Assembly: GCA_900540255.1 (NCBI GenBank)
Contig: UQFE01000013.1
Span: forward strand, 8,389-72,388
DNA from: an uncultured Clostridium sp.
GTDB lineage: Bacteria > Bacillota > Clostridia > Clostridiales > Clostridiaceae
Length of the DNA stretch: 64,000 nucleotides
Direction of reading: 5' to 3'
Positions 37,186-46,847 of the stretch are shown in pieces. Under the pieces are notes generated by a model, which saw only the letters and a list, made by a program, of their open reading frames with translations, had not been told where the DNA came from and did not search any database. The stretch's first letter is position 1. The number at the start of each line of letters is the position of its first letter. The position numbers and the translations under genes were made by a program.

Positions 37186-38481
37186 TTATAAACTAAAAAA
37201 TTCAGTAAATGCTTTAATAGTATAATAATTATCCTTAACACTTGCTAATTCTCTTATTGAATGCATTCCAATAACTGGTGCCCCCATATCAATAACTGGA
37301 ATAGTTAAATTTGCAGCTGTTACAGGTCCTATTGTAGTTCCTCCCCTAACATCTGATCTATTAACAAATTTTTGGAATGGAACACCTGCAGAATCACAAA
37401 TTCCAGCAAATACAGCTCCATTAAAGCTATCTGTACTATAGCTTCCAGATGCAGCAATTTTTAATACTGGACCTCCTTCAAGAACTGGCCTATTTGTAGG
37501 ATCATGCTTATCTCCTAAATTAGGATGAACAGCATGTGCTAAATCAGCAGATATCATTATAGACTTAGATAAAGCCCTATAATATCCTTCTCTATCCTTT
37601 CCTAATCCAATAGTAATTCTTTCTAAGATATTATTTAATAATGTAGAATTAGCCCCTTCTGCTGTTAAGCTTCCTATTTCCTCATTATCAATGCAAATCA
37701 TAACCTTAGTTGCCTTATTTTCCTTACTATTTACCAATGCTTTAACACCAGCAAATACCATCCATAAATCATCAAATCTTCCTGAAGAAATAAGTTCTTC
37801 ATTCATTCCTATTAATGACCCTTTTTCATATTCATATAATCCTAATTCAAAATTTAATATATCTTCTTTATTAACCTTAAGTTCTTGAGCAAGAATGTTC
37901 ATTAAATAATCTTCTTTTTCAAGTTTATCATTTATAAGTCCTAATAAAGGTAAAGTATCAACTTGTCTATTTATTTTATATCCTTCATTTACTTCTCTAT
38001 TCATATGAATAGCTAAGCTTGGAATTATTAATAATGGATTGTTAATATTTATTAATCTTATTTCTGGCTTTATTGGAGATTTACCCTTTAATGCAACTTT
38101 ACCAGCAATACTTAAAGGTCTGTCATACCATGTATGTAGTATTGGTCCACCATAAACTTCAGTATTTAATTTAACATATCTTCCTTCTGTAATCATTTGA
38201 GGATTTGGCTTTATTCTAAATCCTGGTACATCTGTATGTGCTCCAATAAGTCTAAAACCAACTTGCTCTATATCTTCACTACCTATTTCAAAAGCAATTA
38301 ATGCTGAGTCGCTTTTTATAACATAATATTTACCCTTTGATTTTAAATCCCATTTATCTTCTTCTTTTATTTCAATAAACCCATTTTCATTTAATATCCT
38401 TTGAGTAGCTTTTACTCCATGACATGCACTTGGACTATCATATAAAAAGTCTATTAATTCTATTGCTAGATTTCTTTCCAT
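37186..38481 (-). CDS. M18 family aminopeptidase
   Basis: A di-zinc cytoplasmic aminopeptidase of 431 residues. Metal ligands are in LIGAHTDVPGFRIKP (about 82-96), GRFDDLWM, IDNEEIGSLTAEGANS (about 264-279) and the C-terminal MGAPVIGMHSIRELAS. The block MISADLAHAVHPNLGDKHDP is diagnostic for M18 (aspartyl aminopeptidase-like, dodecameric) enzymes. The length matches the bacterial ApeB form. It is encoded alone, and a strong terminator follows. Confidence 0.9.
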   Translation of the reverse strand: MERNLAIELIDFLYDSPSACHGVKATQRILNENGFIEIKEEDKWDLKSKGKYYVIKSDSALIAFEIGSEDIEQVGFRLIGAHTDVPGFRIKPNPQMITEGRYVKLNTEVYGGPILHTWYDRPLSIAGKVALKGKSPIKPEIRLININNPLLIIPSLAIHMNREVNEGYKINRQVDTLPLLGLINDKLEKEDYLMNILAQELKVNKEDILNFELGLYEYEKGSLIGMNEELISSGRFDDLWMVFAGVKALVNSKENKATKVMICIDNEEIGSLTAEGANSTLLNNILERITIGLGKDREGYYRALSKSIMISADLAHAVHPNLGDKHDPTNRPVLEGGPVLKIAASGSYSTDSFNGAVFAGICDSAGVPFQKFVNRSDVRGGTTIGPVTAANLTIPVIDMGAPVIGMHSIRELASVKDNYYTIKAFTEFFSL

Positions 38482-38592
38482 AGTTATTTACTCCTTTACT
38501 TAATGTATATATTTACTATACTTCATTTGTTATTTTTTCTCAACTCATTTGAACTTATAACCTTTTAATATATATTTCTTTAGGTCTTATTA

Positions 38593-38638
38593 TTCTGTTA
38601 TATCAAAATGTTGTTAACAACATTTTGATATAACAGAA
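38593..38638. repeat. Perfect 46-bp palindrome
   Basis: Two 23-base arms meet at GTTAAC with no loop; the left arm begins TTCTGTTATATC and the right arm ends GATATAACAGAA. Each half resembles the two direct copies at 38719 and 38759. It is not followed by a T run, so it is more like an operator or cruciform site than a terminator. It lies in the 467-base gap between the divergent M18 and CDF genes. Confidence 0.8.
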
Positions 38639-38718
38639 CCTCAATATAAAATTTTAAGTAATAATAAAAATAGACAAATCAGTAACTTCATTTATAAACT
38701 TATCTAATCATAAATTCC

Positions 38719-38780
38719 AACAATATTTTCCTATAACAAAATCCAATCCTTAAATCATAACAACATTCTCCTATAACAAA
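38719..38780 (+). repeat. Two 22-bp direct repeats sharing the palindrome half-site
   Basis: Copies at 38719-38740 and 38759-38780 differ at three positions and are 40 bases apart start to start. The shared core is AACAA-ATT-T-CTATAACAAA-like, close to the right arm of the palindrome at 38616-38637. The set may be a binding array for a regulator of the CDF gene at 38949. Confidence 0.6.
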
Positions 38781-38948
38781 TACATATACATTTAATTAAT
38801 ATGCTTTTCATAGTAGCCTTAATTTTTAAAATTTTATGTCCCACCGTTGACTTTTATATTTCATTAAATTAGCATTATATAATAAACTTTCTTTTTAAAT
38901 ACAATTTTATTTGTATAAATTAATTAAAATAAATATAGGAGGACTTTT

Positions 38949-40124
38949 ATGATCTCTAACTTTTTAATAAAAAAATTTATTAAAGAACCTGAAAACATAT
39001 CTGATGTAAAAGTAAGAGAATCTTACGCTAATCTTGCTGGTATAATTGGAATAATTACTAATTCATTACTTTTTTTAATTAAATTATCAGTTGGATTACT
39101 TTCTAACTCAGTTTCAATTTTAGCTGATGCATTCAATAATTTATCAGATGCAGCTTCTTCTATAATAACTATCATAGGATTCAAAATGGCAAATAAACCT
39201 GCTGATGCTGAACATCCTTTTGGACACGGACGTATAGAGTATATAACTGCAATGGTAGTTTCCTTTATGGTTATGCTTGTAGGGTTACAATTTGTTAAAA
39301 CTTCTTTTCAAAAAATAATTACCCCTACTCCAGTATCATTTGAAACTATTCCATTTTTATTATTGCTAATTTCAATTGGCTTTAAATTATGGCTTTCAAG
39401 GTTTAACAAATCCATTGGTAATAAAATTAATTCTTCAACATTAAAAGCAACTGCAACTGATGCAATGGGTGATGTTTTTACTTCAAGTACTGTTGTTATT
39501 TCTTTTTTAATAGCTAAATTTACAACACTTCCTATTGATGGATACATAGGTATAATTGTTGCATTAGCTATAGTTTATTCTGGTTATTCTCTTATTAAAG
39601 AAACACTTAGTCCTCTTTTAGGAGAACCACCTGATCCAGCATTAGTAAATGATATAATTAATATGGTTATGTCTTACGATAATATTACTGGAATTCACGA
39701 TTTAGTCGTTCATAATTATGGACCTGGTAGAATTATGGCTTCAATTCATGCTGAAATTCCTAGCAATATAGATATTATGAAAATTCATGATATTATAGAT
39801 ACTGCTGAAAGAGAAATTTCAAAAAAACTCAATATTTATTTAGTCATACACATGGATCCTATTTGTGTTGATACAGATGAAATAATTGAAACTAGAAACA
39901 TGGTCACATCAATTTTAAATAAATATGATGCAGTAAAATCATTTCATGATTTTAGAGTTGTTGGGGAAAATGATAAAAAAAATCTTGTTTTTGATATAGA
40001 AGTTTATCCTTCTAAGCTTAATCAATCAAATCCTCCAGAAAAACTATTATCACAAATAGAAGCTGATATCAAATTACATGCTCCTAAATATAATTGCATA
40101 ATAACTTTAGATTTAGCATTATAA
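38949..40124 (+). CDS. Cation diffusion facilitator metal exporter
   Basis: A CDF protein of 391 residues that exchanges a divalent metal for protons across the membrane. Six transmembrane segments fill residues about 25-215; the metal site has ADAFNNLSDAASS in helix 2 and TATDAMGDVFTSS in helix 5, and the loop HPFGHGRIEYI carries conserved His and Arg. An N-x3-D/D-x3-D site of this kind is known in manganese exporters such as MntE. The C-terminal cytoplasmic domain (about 225-391) is longer than usual. AGGAGG precedes the ATG. Manganese is inferred; iron, zinc or cobalt remain possible. Confidence 0.85.
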   Translation: MISNFLIKKFIKEPENISDVKVRESYANLAGIIGIITNSLLFLIKLSVGLLSNSVSILADAFNNLSDAASSIITIIGFKMANKPADAEHPFGHGRIEYITAMVVSFMVMLVGLQFVKTSFQKIITPTPVSFETIPFLLLLISIGFKLWLSRFNKSIGNKINSSTLKATATDAMGDVFTSSTVVISFLIAKFTTLPIDGYIGIIVALAIVYSGYSLIKETLSPLLGEPPDPALVNDIINMVMSYDNITGIHDLVVHNYGPGRIMASIHAEIPSNIDIMKIHDIIDTAEREISKKLNIYLVIHMDPICVDTDEIIETRNMVTSILNKYDAVKSFHDFRVVGENDKKNLVFDIEVYPSKLNQSNPPEKLLSQIEADIKLHAPKYNCIITLDLAL

Positions 40125-40130
40125 AATAGT

Positions 40131-40182
40131 TTGACTCAATTTAAAAGTAATTATTTCTCTTTTAAATTGAGTCATTTTTTTT
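40131..40182. terminator. Terminator between CDF and Sel1 genes
   Basis: TGACTCAATTTAAAAG pairs with CTTTTAAATTGAGTCA and is followed by eight T residues on the plus strand. The Sel1 gene converges from the other side and ends within it. Confidence 0.9.
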
Positions 40183-42859
40183 AAATAATTAAATTATAAT
40201 AAATTTTATCTTCCATTAATTTATAATATTCAGTCTTTTCCTCTGGCCTTCTTTTAGAATACCATTTAATCAATTCATCAATAACTTTATAAACACCGTT
40301 ATTTAAAAGTTTAGTCAATTTTTTAATAATAATTAATTCTTCAACTGTTACTATACTACTTATCTCAAATTCTTTAAGCTTTTTCTTTAAATATATATAT
40401 TCACATTTCTTTACACCCAAGTGTTCTCCTTGCATTGCAATATTAAATAATTCTTTATATTTATCACTATCATATAAATCATTTTCATATAAAAAAACAG
40501 CAAGATTTCCATAACAATTTAAATTTCCAAGATCTATTCCATCCTTATATAAATTTATTATTTCATCTTTACTCATATTAATTAAATTATTTTCTCCTAA
40601 ATTTGCTTTAATAAAATTTGCTGTTCCCTTATCTATTTCTTCTATTTCATTAATTAACTCATTTCCTCTTTCTTTATTTTCCTCAATTCCAATTCCCTTA
40701 TAACAATAATATATTAATCTTTCTTTTCCTTTTAATACATCTAAATCTATTAACTTAAACACATAATAAATTGCCTTAATATCATTTTTCTTGTTTCCAA
40801 TTCCTTTTTCATATATTTGTATAAGATTTTCTACCCCATCTATATCATTTTTATTAGCTGCTTTTTCATACCATTTAATAGCTAAATTTATATTTCTAGA
40901 TAAAAATATTCCTTTCTTATACCAATCTCCAAGCTTATTCATTGCTTTAATACAATTCTTTTCTGCTGCAAGGTTATAATATTGATAAGCTTTTTCATAA
41001 TTTTGCATTACACCTATACCTTTTTCATATATATATCCAAACTTAAAAATTGATTCTTTTAATTCATATTCCACTCCAAATTTAATATATTCAACTAATT
41101 CACTCCTATTTATATCCTTCTTTTCACTTAATTCATTTATCATAATAGATGCTAAATAATCAGCTGCATAAGGTGAATTTAGCCTATATGCTTCCTTTAA
41201 TAATCTTTTTACTATTTCTGTTGTTTTTTCTCCAAATTTATTTAATCTTAAATATGCAACTGCAAGAACATACATCGCATGAGGCTCTTTCCTTGCTGCT
41301 GCAAATTCAATATATTCTATTGCTTTTTCTAAATTTCTTTCAATTCCTTCTCCATTGTAATACATTATTCCAAGTCTTTGAGTGCATTTTAAATTCCCTT
41401 CTTCATGCCCCTCTTCATAAGTTGAAATAGCTTGATTAATAAGTCCCTCATCTTCATACAACTTTCCAAGTTTAAAGTAAATACTCTTATCACCAAATTC
41501 TATTGCTTTATTATAAAGTTCTATTGCAGAATATAAGTCCTTTTTAACATGCAAACCCTTTAAATACATTTCAGCCAATGATTCTATACAATTAGTATCT
41601 AAAGCAATATAGCCCTTAGATAAATAATAAAATGCCCTTTTATAATCCTCTTCAATGTATATTCCCTCTAAATAAGACCTTCCAATTATATAATATGCAT
41701 CTTCATAGTCATTTTCAGCAGCTTTTTCCATCCAATAATAAGCTCTTATTAAATTTTCTTCACATCCCTCTCCATTTTTATACATTAATGATACTGCATA
41801 TTGTGATGCTGGAAAATTACACTTTGCAGCTTTACTATGCCATTTAAATGCAGTATTTAAGTCTTTTTCAATACCTAACCCATTATAATAACATCGTCCC
41901 AACTGATAATATGCTGCTGCATATTCATTTTCTGCACTTTTTTGAAACCACATAAAGGCTTTATAATAATCCTTTGGCAATCCATTTCCTTCTGCATATA
42001 AAACTCCTATTGAATACTGTGAAAAAGCATTTCCCTTGTTTGCTGCTTTATAATACCACTGATATGCTATTTCATAATTTCTAGATATTCCAATTCCTCT
42101 ATCATAAAATAATCCTAAATAACTTTCAGCATATTCATCATTAAACTTTGCAGCTTCCAAAAAATATTTATATGCTATTTTATAATTTCTCTTTACTCCT
42201 CTTCCAAAATAATATTTTTCGCCTTCTTCAACTAATGAATGTGATAATTCTATTTCTTTTTCTTCTATATCTGAAAAATTAATCATCATAGACTTATTAC
42301 TTTTTAAATCATTATTAGTAATTAACTTTGACTTTCTTAAATACTTTTTAAAGATTTCTTTTTCTTCTTCCAATAAATTTTCTAAAAATAATGAATAATT
42401 TTCACTACCATAATTAATTACAAACCAAACTAAAACTTCATATATAAGTTTTAATTTTTTAATTTCCTCTTTTTCATGATTTTTATCAATGCTTTTACTT
42501 TCATTTAAGCTTTGCTCAACACTTTCTCTATTATTTTCATTACATACACTACTTTTTATTTCTATAGCTGTTTTATTAACATTACTCTTTACTATTTTTT
42601 CCCACAATATTATCTTTTCTACTATTTCATTAGGAATAACACCTATTTCTTTTAATACTTCTAATCTTTTTAAGCATTCTTCATTTTCATCATATAAAAC
42701 TTTATTTTGTTTAGAAATATAATAAATAATATCATTTATTACATCATTCACTTCTTTATTTATCATTTCTAAATTAGTTTGATCTTTTAATTTATTTAAA
42801 TCTTCATATATATCATTAAACTCCAATTTTAGAAAATCATAATTAAAGCTTTTATCCAT
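40181..42859 (-). CDS. Large Sel1-repeat (TPR-like) protein
   Basis: The 892-residue protein has a helical N-terminal domain (1-200) and then a long array of Sel1 repeats of about 36 residues, for example AESYLGLFYDRGIGISRNYE, AFSQYSIGVLYAEGNGLPKD and AAAYYQLGRCYYNGLGIEKD, running from about 210 to 720. Sel1 solenoids bind other proteins. No signal peptide or membrane segment is visible, so it should be cytoplasmic. Repeat copies degrade near the C-terminus. It is flanked by unrelated genes and its partner is unknown. Confidence 0.85.
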   Translation of the reverse strand: MDKSFNYDFLKLEFNDIYEDLNKLKDQTNLEMINKEVNDVINDIIYYISKQNKVLYDENEECLKRLEVLKEIGVIPNEIVEKIILWEKIVKSNVNKTAIEIKSSVCNENNRESVEQSLNESKSIDKNHEKEEIKKLKLIYEVLVWFVINYGSENYSLFLENLLEEEKEIFKKYLRKSKLITNNDLKSNKSMMINFSDIEEKEIELSHSLVEEGEKYYFGRGVKRNYKIAYKYFLEAAKFNDEYAESYLGLFYDRGIGISRNYEIAYQWYYKAANKGNAFSQYSIGVLYAEGNGLPKDYYKAFMWFQKSAENEYAAAYYQLGRCYYNGLGIEKDLNTAFKWHSKAAKCNFPASQYAVSLMYKNGEGCEENLIRAYYWMEKAAENDYEDAYYIIGRSYLEGIYIEEDYKRAFYYLSKGYIALDTNCIESLAEMYLKGLHVKKDLYSAIELYNKAIEFGDKSIYFKLGKLYEDEGLINQAISTYEEGHEEGNLKCTQRLGIMYYNGEGIERNLEKAIEYIEFAAARKEPHAMYVLAVAYLRLNKFGEKTTEIVKRLLKEAYRLNSPYAADYLASIMINELSEKKDINRSELVEYIKFGVEYELKESIFKFGYIYEKGIGVMQNYEKAYQYYNLAAEKNCIKAMNKLGDWYKKGIFLSRNINLAIKWYEKAANKNDIDGVENLIQIYEKGIGNKKNDIKAIYYVFKLIDLDVLKGKERLIYYCYKGIGIEENKERGNELINEIEEIDKGTANFIKANLGENNLINMSKDEIINLYKDGIDLGNLNCYGNLAVFLYENDLYDSDKYKELFNIAMQGEHLGVKKCEYIYLKKKLKEFEISSIVTVEELIIIKKLTKLLNNGVYKVIDELIKWYSKRRPEEKTEYYKLMEDKIYYNLII

Positions 42860-42942
42860 ATGGCCTCCAAAATTGTTATTATTCCTACTATTAGTTTATT
42901 ATATGGTTAATATCTTTATTAATAATATTTTTTTATAAAATA

Positions 42943-42984
42943 AAAATAAACAAATTATTTTTCTATAATAACTTGTTTATTAAA
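42943..42984 (-). terminator. Weak terminator after the amino-acid ABC operon
   Basis: AATAAACAAATTATT pairs with AATAACTTGTTTATT; on the minus strand a T-rich stretch follows. It lies after the ATPase stop at 42994 and before the Sel1 start. Confidence 0.55.
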
Positions 42985-42993
42985 TCTAATTTA

Positions 42994-43716
42994 TTATAAT
43001 ACCTTAGATAAAAAGTCTATTGTTCTTGGATTCTTTGGATTTGAGAATATTTCTTCAGGAGTTCCCTCTTCCATTATATTTCCCTTATCCATAAAAAGAA
43101 TTCTATCTCCAACTTCCCTTGCAAATCCCATTTCATGAGTTACAACAACCATTGTCATACCTTCCTTAGCAAGTTCCTTCATAACATTTAAAACTTCACC
43201 AACCATTTCGGGATCTAATGCAGAAGTTGGTTCATCAAATAACATAACATCTGGGTCCATAGCTAATGCCCTTGCTATTGCTATTCTTTGCTTTTGCCCA
43301 CCAGATAAAGATGATGGGTATGCATCTGCCTTATTAAGCAATCCAACTCTATCAAGAAGCTCTTTTGCCTTCTTTTCAGCATCAGCCTTGCTAACTCCCT
43401 TAACTTTAATAGGAGCTATTGTTAGATTATCTAATACTGTTTTATGTGGAAAAAGATTAAATTGTTGAAATACCATGCCCATCTTTTCCCTAATTTTATT
43501 TATATCAACTTTTTTATCAGTAATATTTTTTCCCTCAAAAATTATTTCTCCTGAAGTTGGAACTTCTAATAGGTTCAAGCATCTTAAAAATGTACTTTTT
43601 CCTGAACCTGATGGTCCTATTACAACTACAACTTCACCTTTTTCTATATGCTCATTTATTCCTTTTAAAACTTCATTTTTTTCAAAACTTTTATGGAGAT
43701 TATTAACGCGAATCAC
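42994..43716 (-). CDS. Polar amino acid ABC importer, ATPase subunit
   Basis: A GlnQ/ArtM-type ATPase of 240 residues: Walker [14 protein letters not shown] (34-46), Q-loop [12 protein letters not shown], signature [16 protein letters not shown], Walker [16 protein letters not shown] and H-loop VVTHEMGF. It is the last gene of the binding protein, permease and ATPase operon and overlaps the permease gene by 14 bases. It energises uptake of a polar amino acid. Confidence 0.92.
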   Translation of the reverse strand: MIRVNNLHKSFEKNEVLKGINEHIEKGEVVVVIGPSGSGKSTFLRCLNLLEVPTSGEIIFEGKNITDKKVDINKIREKMGMVFQQFNLFPHKTVLDNLTIAPIKVKGVSKADAEKKAKELLDRVGLLNKADAYPSSLSGGQKQRIAIARALAMDPDVMLFDEPTSALDPEMVGEVLNVMKELAKEGMTMVVVTHEMGFAREVGDRILFMDKGNIMEEGTPEEIFSNPKNPRTIDFLSKVL

Positions 43717-44383
43717 TTTTTTTCATTCTCCTTTCTATAAGAGATATTATTCTACCTAATGTAAATGTCATAATAAAATAGAAACCTGCAGCTACTATAT
43801 ATGGTTCTAATCCTAAATATGTAGATCCTACAACTACTTTACCTGCAAACATTAATTCATTAACACCAATTATTGATGCCATTGATGATTCCTTAATTAT
43901 TGCAACAAACTCATTACCTATAGCAGGTAATATATTTTTAACAGCTTGTGGTATTACAATTAACATCATAGCTGTGCTTTTCTTCATCCCTAAACTTCTT
44001 GCCGCTTCCATTTGTCCTTTATCAACTGCTTCTATACCAGCTCTTACTATCTCAGATACATATGCTGCTGAATTTAAAGCAATTGCTATTATTGCTGATG
44101 TAAATGGACTTAAATCTATTCCAAAAAACATCTTAGAACCTGCATACATAATTAAAATTTGTAATAGCATTGGTGTTCCTCTAACTATTTCAATATAAAT
44201 TACTGCTAATATCTTTAAAGGTTTGATTTTCCAAATATGAAAATTTGAAGTCTTCATAAAAAATAATAAAGATCCAAATATAGCTCCAAAAAATACTGTA
44301 ATTAAAGAAATTAATAATGTATATTTAACACCTTCAAGATAATAAGGCAAATAATTTGGTACAAAACTAAAATCAAAATGCAT
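43703..44383 (-). CDS. Polar amino acid ABC importer, permease subunit
   Basis: This 226-residue permease has about five membrane segments and the EAA-type loop [20 protein letters not shown] near 135-154 that contacts the ATPase. It belongs to the His/Glu/Gln/Arg permease family (HEAD-TM). A single permease gene implies a homodimer. The gap of 133 bases to the binding protein gene holds a hairpin. Confidence 0.92.
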   Translation of the reverse strand: MHFDFSFVPNYLPYYLEGVKYTLLISLITVFFGAIFGSLLFFMKTSNFHIWKIKPLKILAVIYIEIVRGTPMLLQILIMYAGSKMFFGIDLSPFTSAIIAIALNSAAYVSEIVRAGIEAVDKGQMEAARSLGMKKSTAMMLIVIPQAVKNILPAIGNEFVAIIKESSMASIIGVNELMFAGKVVVGSTYLGLEPYIVAAGFYFIMTFTLGRIISLIERRMKKSDSR

Positions 44384-44423
44384 TTTTTATCCTCCTATTT
44401 TTTCTATAATAAAACTTACTATT

Positions 44424-44455
44424 TAGCAGGGCCTATACCCTATTAGGCTCTGCTA
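44424..44455 (-). terminator. Intra-operon hairpin between binding protein and permease genes
   Basis: AGCAGAGCCTA pairs with TAGGCCCTGCT, with no T run after it. Such stems usually stabilise the upstream message and give more binding protein than permease. Confidence 0.6.
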
Positions 44456-44516
44456 TAACTAAATTTTATATTTTTAAATTCCCCTTATTTTTATTGTCTT
44501 ATATTTATAATATTTA

Positions 44517-45365
44517 TTATTCTTCAACAATATTTGCTGTTGCTGCTAATTCATTAGCCTTTGCTATATATTCATCCATTTTTCCTGATTCATTTAACTC
44601 TGTTATAACTTCATTAACCTTTGCTAATAATTGTGGATTATTTTTAGCAATACCAACTGCATTTCCACCTGTTTGTTCTTCGTATATTGGTTTTCCTACT
44701 GCTAATTCTGGATTGCTTTTAACAGCCATTTCTGCAACTGGCTTTTCCATAACTATTGCATCAACCTTTCCAGCTTTTAATTCTAAAATTAAATTATTAA
44801 TATTAGATAATTGTTGCAAATTTACATTTGGAATTTCTGTTTTTGCTATTTTTTCTTGTGTTGAACCTAATTGTACTCCAACTTTTGCACCTTCTAAATC
44901 TGCAAATGTTTGATATTTGTCCGCATCTTCAGCTCTAACTAATATTCCATGTTTTGAATTATAATAAACTTCTGAGAAATCTACCACTTTAGCTCTTTCT
45001 TCAGTTGGATTCATTCCTGAAATTACAAGGTCAACCTTTCCTGCTGGTAAAGCTGATACTAAAGCATCAAAATCCATTTCTTGAATTACTAAATCAACCC
45101 CTATTTTATTTGCAATTTCATTTGCTATATCAACATCAAATCCACCTATAACATCTTTTCCATTTTCATCTATATAATGAAACTCATATGGTGCATAATC
45201 AGCACTCATTCCCACAACTAATTTACCATTCTTTTGTATCTTTTCTAATAAATCAGTTTTTGAATCAGAATTTTTATCATTAGAAGAACCACATCCTGCA
45301 AGCCCCATTGTCATTATTCCTAAAACTGCTGTAGCAATTATTTTTTTCATTAATCCCTTTTTCAT
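44517..45365 (-). CDS. Polar amino acid ABC importer, substrate-binding lipoprotein
   Basis: This 282-residue binding protein has a lipoprotein signal (MTMGLAGCGSS, lipid on Cys25) and the SBP_bac_3 fold: KLVVGMSADYAPYEFHYIDE, GFDVDIANEIANKIGVDLVI, then VDLVISGMNPTEERAKVVDF and AKVGVQLGSTQEKIA. It captures a polar amino acid outside the cell. AGGGGGAT precedes the ATG. The promoter region carries a row of TGCATA operators, which suggests arginine-linked control and therefore perhaps arginine or a related substrate; the ligand itself cannot be read from the sequence. Confidence 0.92.
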   Translation of the reverse strand: MKKGLMKKIIATAVLGIMTMGLAGCGSSNDKNSDSKTDLLEKIQKNGKLVVGMSADYAPYEFHYIDENGKDVIGGFDVDIANEIANKIGVDLVIQEMDFDALVSALPAGKVDLVISGMNPTEERAKVVDFSEVYYNSKHGILVRAEDADKYQTFADLEGAKVGVQLGSTQEKIAKTEIPNVNLQQLSNINNLILELKAGKVDAIVMEKPVAEMAVKSNPELAVGKPIYEEQTGGNAVGIAKNNPQLLAKVNEVITELNESGKMDEYIAKANELAATANIVEE

Positions 45366-45421
45366 ATTTAAATCCCCCTTAAAATTTATGTATTGTTGAA
45401 CTCTTCCTTAACCACAGCATA

Positions 45422-45451
45422 ATTATACACTATTAAATTATATTTATGCAA
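45422..45451 (-). promoter_or_regulatory. Predicted promoter of the amino-acid ABC operon
   Basis: On the minus strand TTGCAT (45446-45451) and TATAAT (45422-45427) are 18 bases apart, about 57 bases before the binding protein ATG. The -35 element itself lies in a TGCAT-type half site. Confidence 0.6.
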
Positions 45452-45471
45452 TACTTTTTTATAAGATTTTA

Positions 45472-45580
45472 TATTTATGCATAAAAACATAGAATTTATG
45501 CATAAATACTATGTTTTATATGCATAAATCTTATTTTAAATAAAATTTATAATAATCTTATTGTGATTATATGCATATTT
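45472..45580. promoter_or_regulatory. Row of TGCATA operators (ARG-box-like)
   Basis: Palindromic cores TTTATGCATAAA or close variants have their TGCATA at 45478, 45499, 45521 and 45572. The first three are spaced 21 and 22 bases, which equals the 18 + 3 base spacing known for ArgR/AhrC boxes. They sit just upstream of the ABC importer promoter and also upstream of the divergent ATPase gene at 45712. Assignment to ArgR is inference. Confidence 0.55.
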
Positions 45581-45711
45581 TATGGCATAAGTCTTATATT
45601 TATTTTTCATTAATTAACCAATATTTAAATAAATTACTGAATTTTGTCCATTTTTTAATATATTATGAATAAAATATTATGGATAATCTATTTTTATTAG
45701 GAGTGAATTTA

Positions 45712-46794
45712 ATGACAACGTTAAAAGAAAGGCATCTCTTTCCTGGTGGTAATACCTCTAAAGGATTTTATTCTTTATATAGATATGTACTTTCTCAAGA
45801 TGATGCAAAACGTATACTTTGTATAAAGGGTGGTCCTGGAACAGGAAAATCACAACTTATGAAAAAAGTTGGAGCTTATTTTGCTAAAAAGGGATATACA
45901 ATAGAATATCATCATTGTTCTTCTGATCCTAATTCTTTGGATGGTGTTCTAATTAAAGAATTAAACATAGCATTATTAGATGGAACTTCTCCTCATATTG
46001 TAGATCCTATTAATCCTGGAGCTGTTGATGAAATTCTTAATATGGGTGATGCATTAAATATAGATATGCTTGCCAAAAACAAAAAAGAAATTATTTATTT
46101 AAATAAAGAAATAGGTAAAAACTTCAAAAGAGCTTATAGGTATCTAGGGTCTGCAAGATGTATTCATGATGATTGGAGCAGTTTAAATTATGAATCTTTA
46201 GATTCTAATAAAATTTCTAATATTATTGAAAATCTAAAAAATAATATATTTAAGTCTGATAAAATTGGATATGGAAGTGAACGTCACCTTTTTGCTACAG
46301 CAATTACACCTGATGGAATAATTACTTATGCAGATCAACTTAGTAGTGAATTTAAAAAAAAATATGTATTAACTGGTGGTCCAGGATTTGGGAAAACTGA
46401 TATTTTAAAATTCATAGGAAGTAGCGGTCAAAAGAAAGGTTATTTTATTGAATATATGCATGACCCATTTGTACCTGAGCGAATTGAGCATATCTTTATC
46501 CCTGAAACATCAACATGTATTATAACAAATAATGAAATTAATCAAGCTAATTATACTGGAATCGAATATAACTTATTTGATTATACTAAATCTGCTTTAT
46601 CTACTTCTAAAAAAGATGATATAAAATATAATAGTGATTTATTTTATGAATTAATTAATAAGGGAATTTCATTGATTCATAATGCACATTTACTTCATGA
46701 TGAATTAGAAAGTTATTATATTAAAGCAATGGATTTTGCTTTTGCTGATAATATTTATAACAAAGTTATTAATAAATTAGAAAAATATGAATAG
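45712..46794 (+). CDS. Tandem P-loop ATPase of unknown function
   Basis: The 360-residue protein holds two Walker A loops, GGPGTGKS at about residue 40 and GGPGFGKT at about 222, so it is an internal duplication of a P-loop ATPase. It matches a family seen in Firmicutes (PRK06851-like), for which no function is established. The N-terminus reads KERHLFPGGNTSKGFYSLY, and IEYHHCSSDPNSLDGV follows the first P-loop. I chose the ATG at 45712 because TTAGGAG precedes it; the frame opens 11 codons earlier. It is divergent from the ABC importer and alone in its unit. Confidence 0.8.
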   Translation: MTTLKERHLFPGGNTSKGFYSLYRYVLSQDDAKRILCIKGGPGTGKSQLMKKVGAYFAKKGYTIEYHHCSSDPNSLDGVLIKELNIALLDGTSPHIVDPINPGAVDEILNMGDALNIDMLAKNKKEIIYLNKEIGKNFKRAYRYLGSARCIHDDWSSLNYESLDSNKISNIIENLKNNIFKSDKIGYGSERHLFATAITPDGIITYADQLSSEFKKKYVLTGGPGFGKTDILKFIGSSGQKKGYFIEYMHDPFVPERIEHIFIPETSTCIITNNEINQANYTGIEYNLFDYTKSALSTSKKDDIKYNSDLFYELINKGISLIHNAHLLHDELESYYIKAMDFAFADNIYNKVINKLEKYE

Positions 46795-46801
46795 TTAAAA
46801 T

Positions 46802-46846
46802 AAAATGAGTACAATATTACCCACTAGTATATTGTACTCATTTTTA
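46802..46846. terminator. Terminator between ATPase and amidohydrolase genes
   Basis: ATGAGTACAATAT pairs with ATATTGTACTCAT with a T run on the plus strand and an A run on the other side, so it can act on both converging genes. Confidence 0.85.
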
Positions 46847-46847
46847 A

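Noticed and set aside
38593..38638. Palindrome as a rho-independent terminator
   Set aside because: There is no T run on either side and no loop, and it lies between divergent genes.
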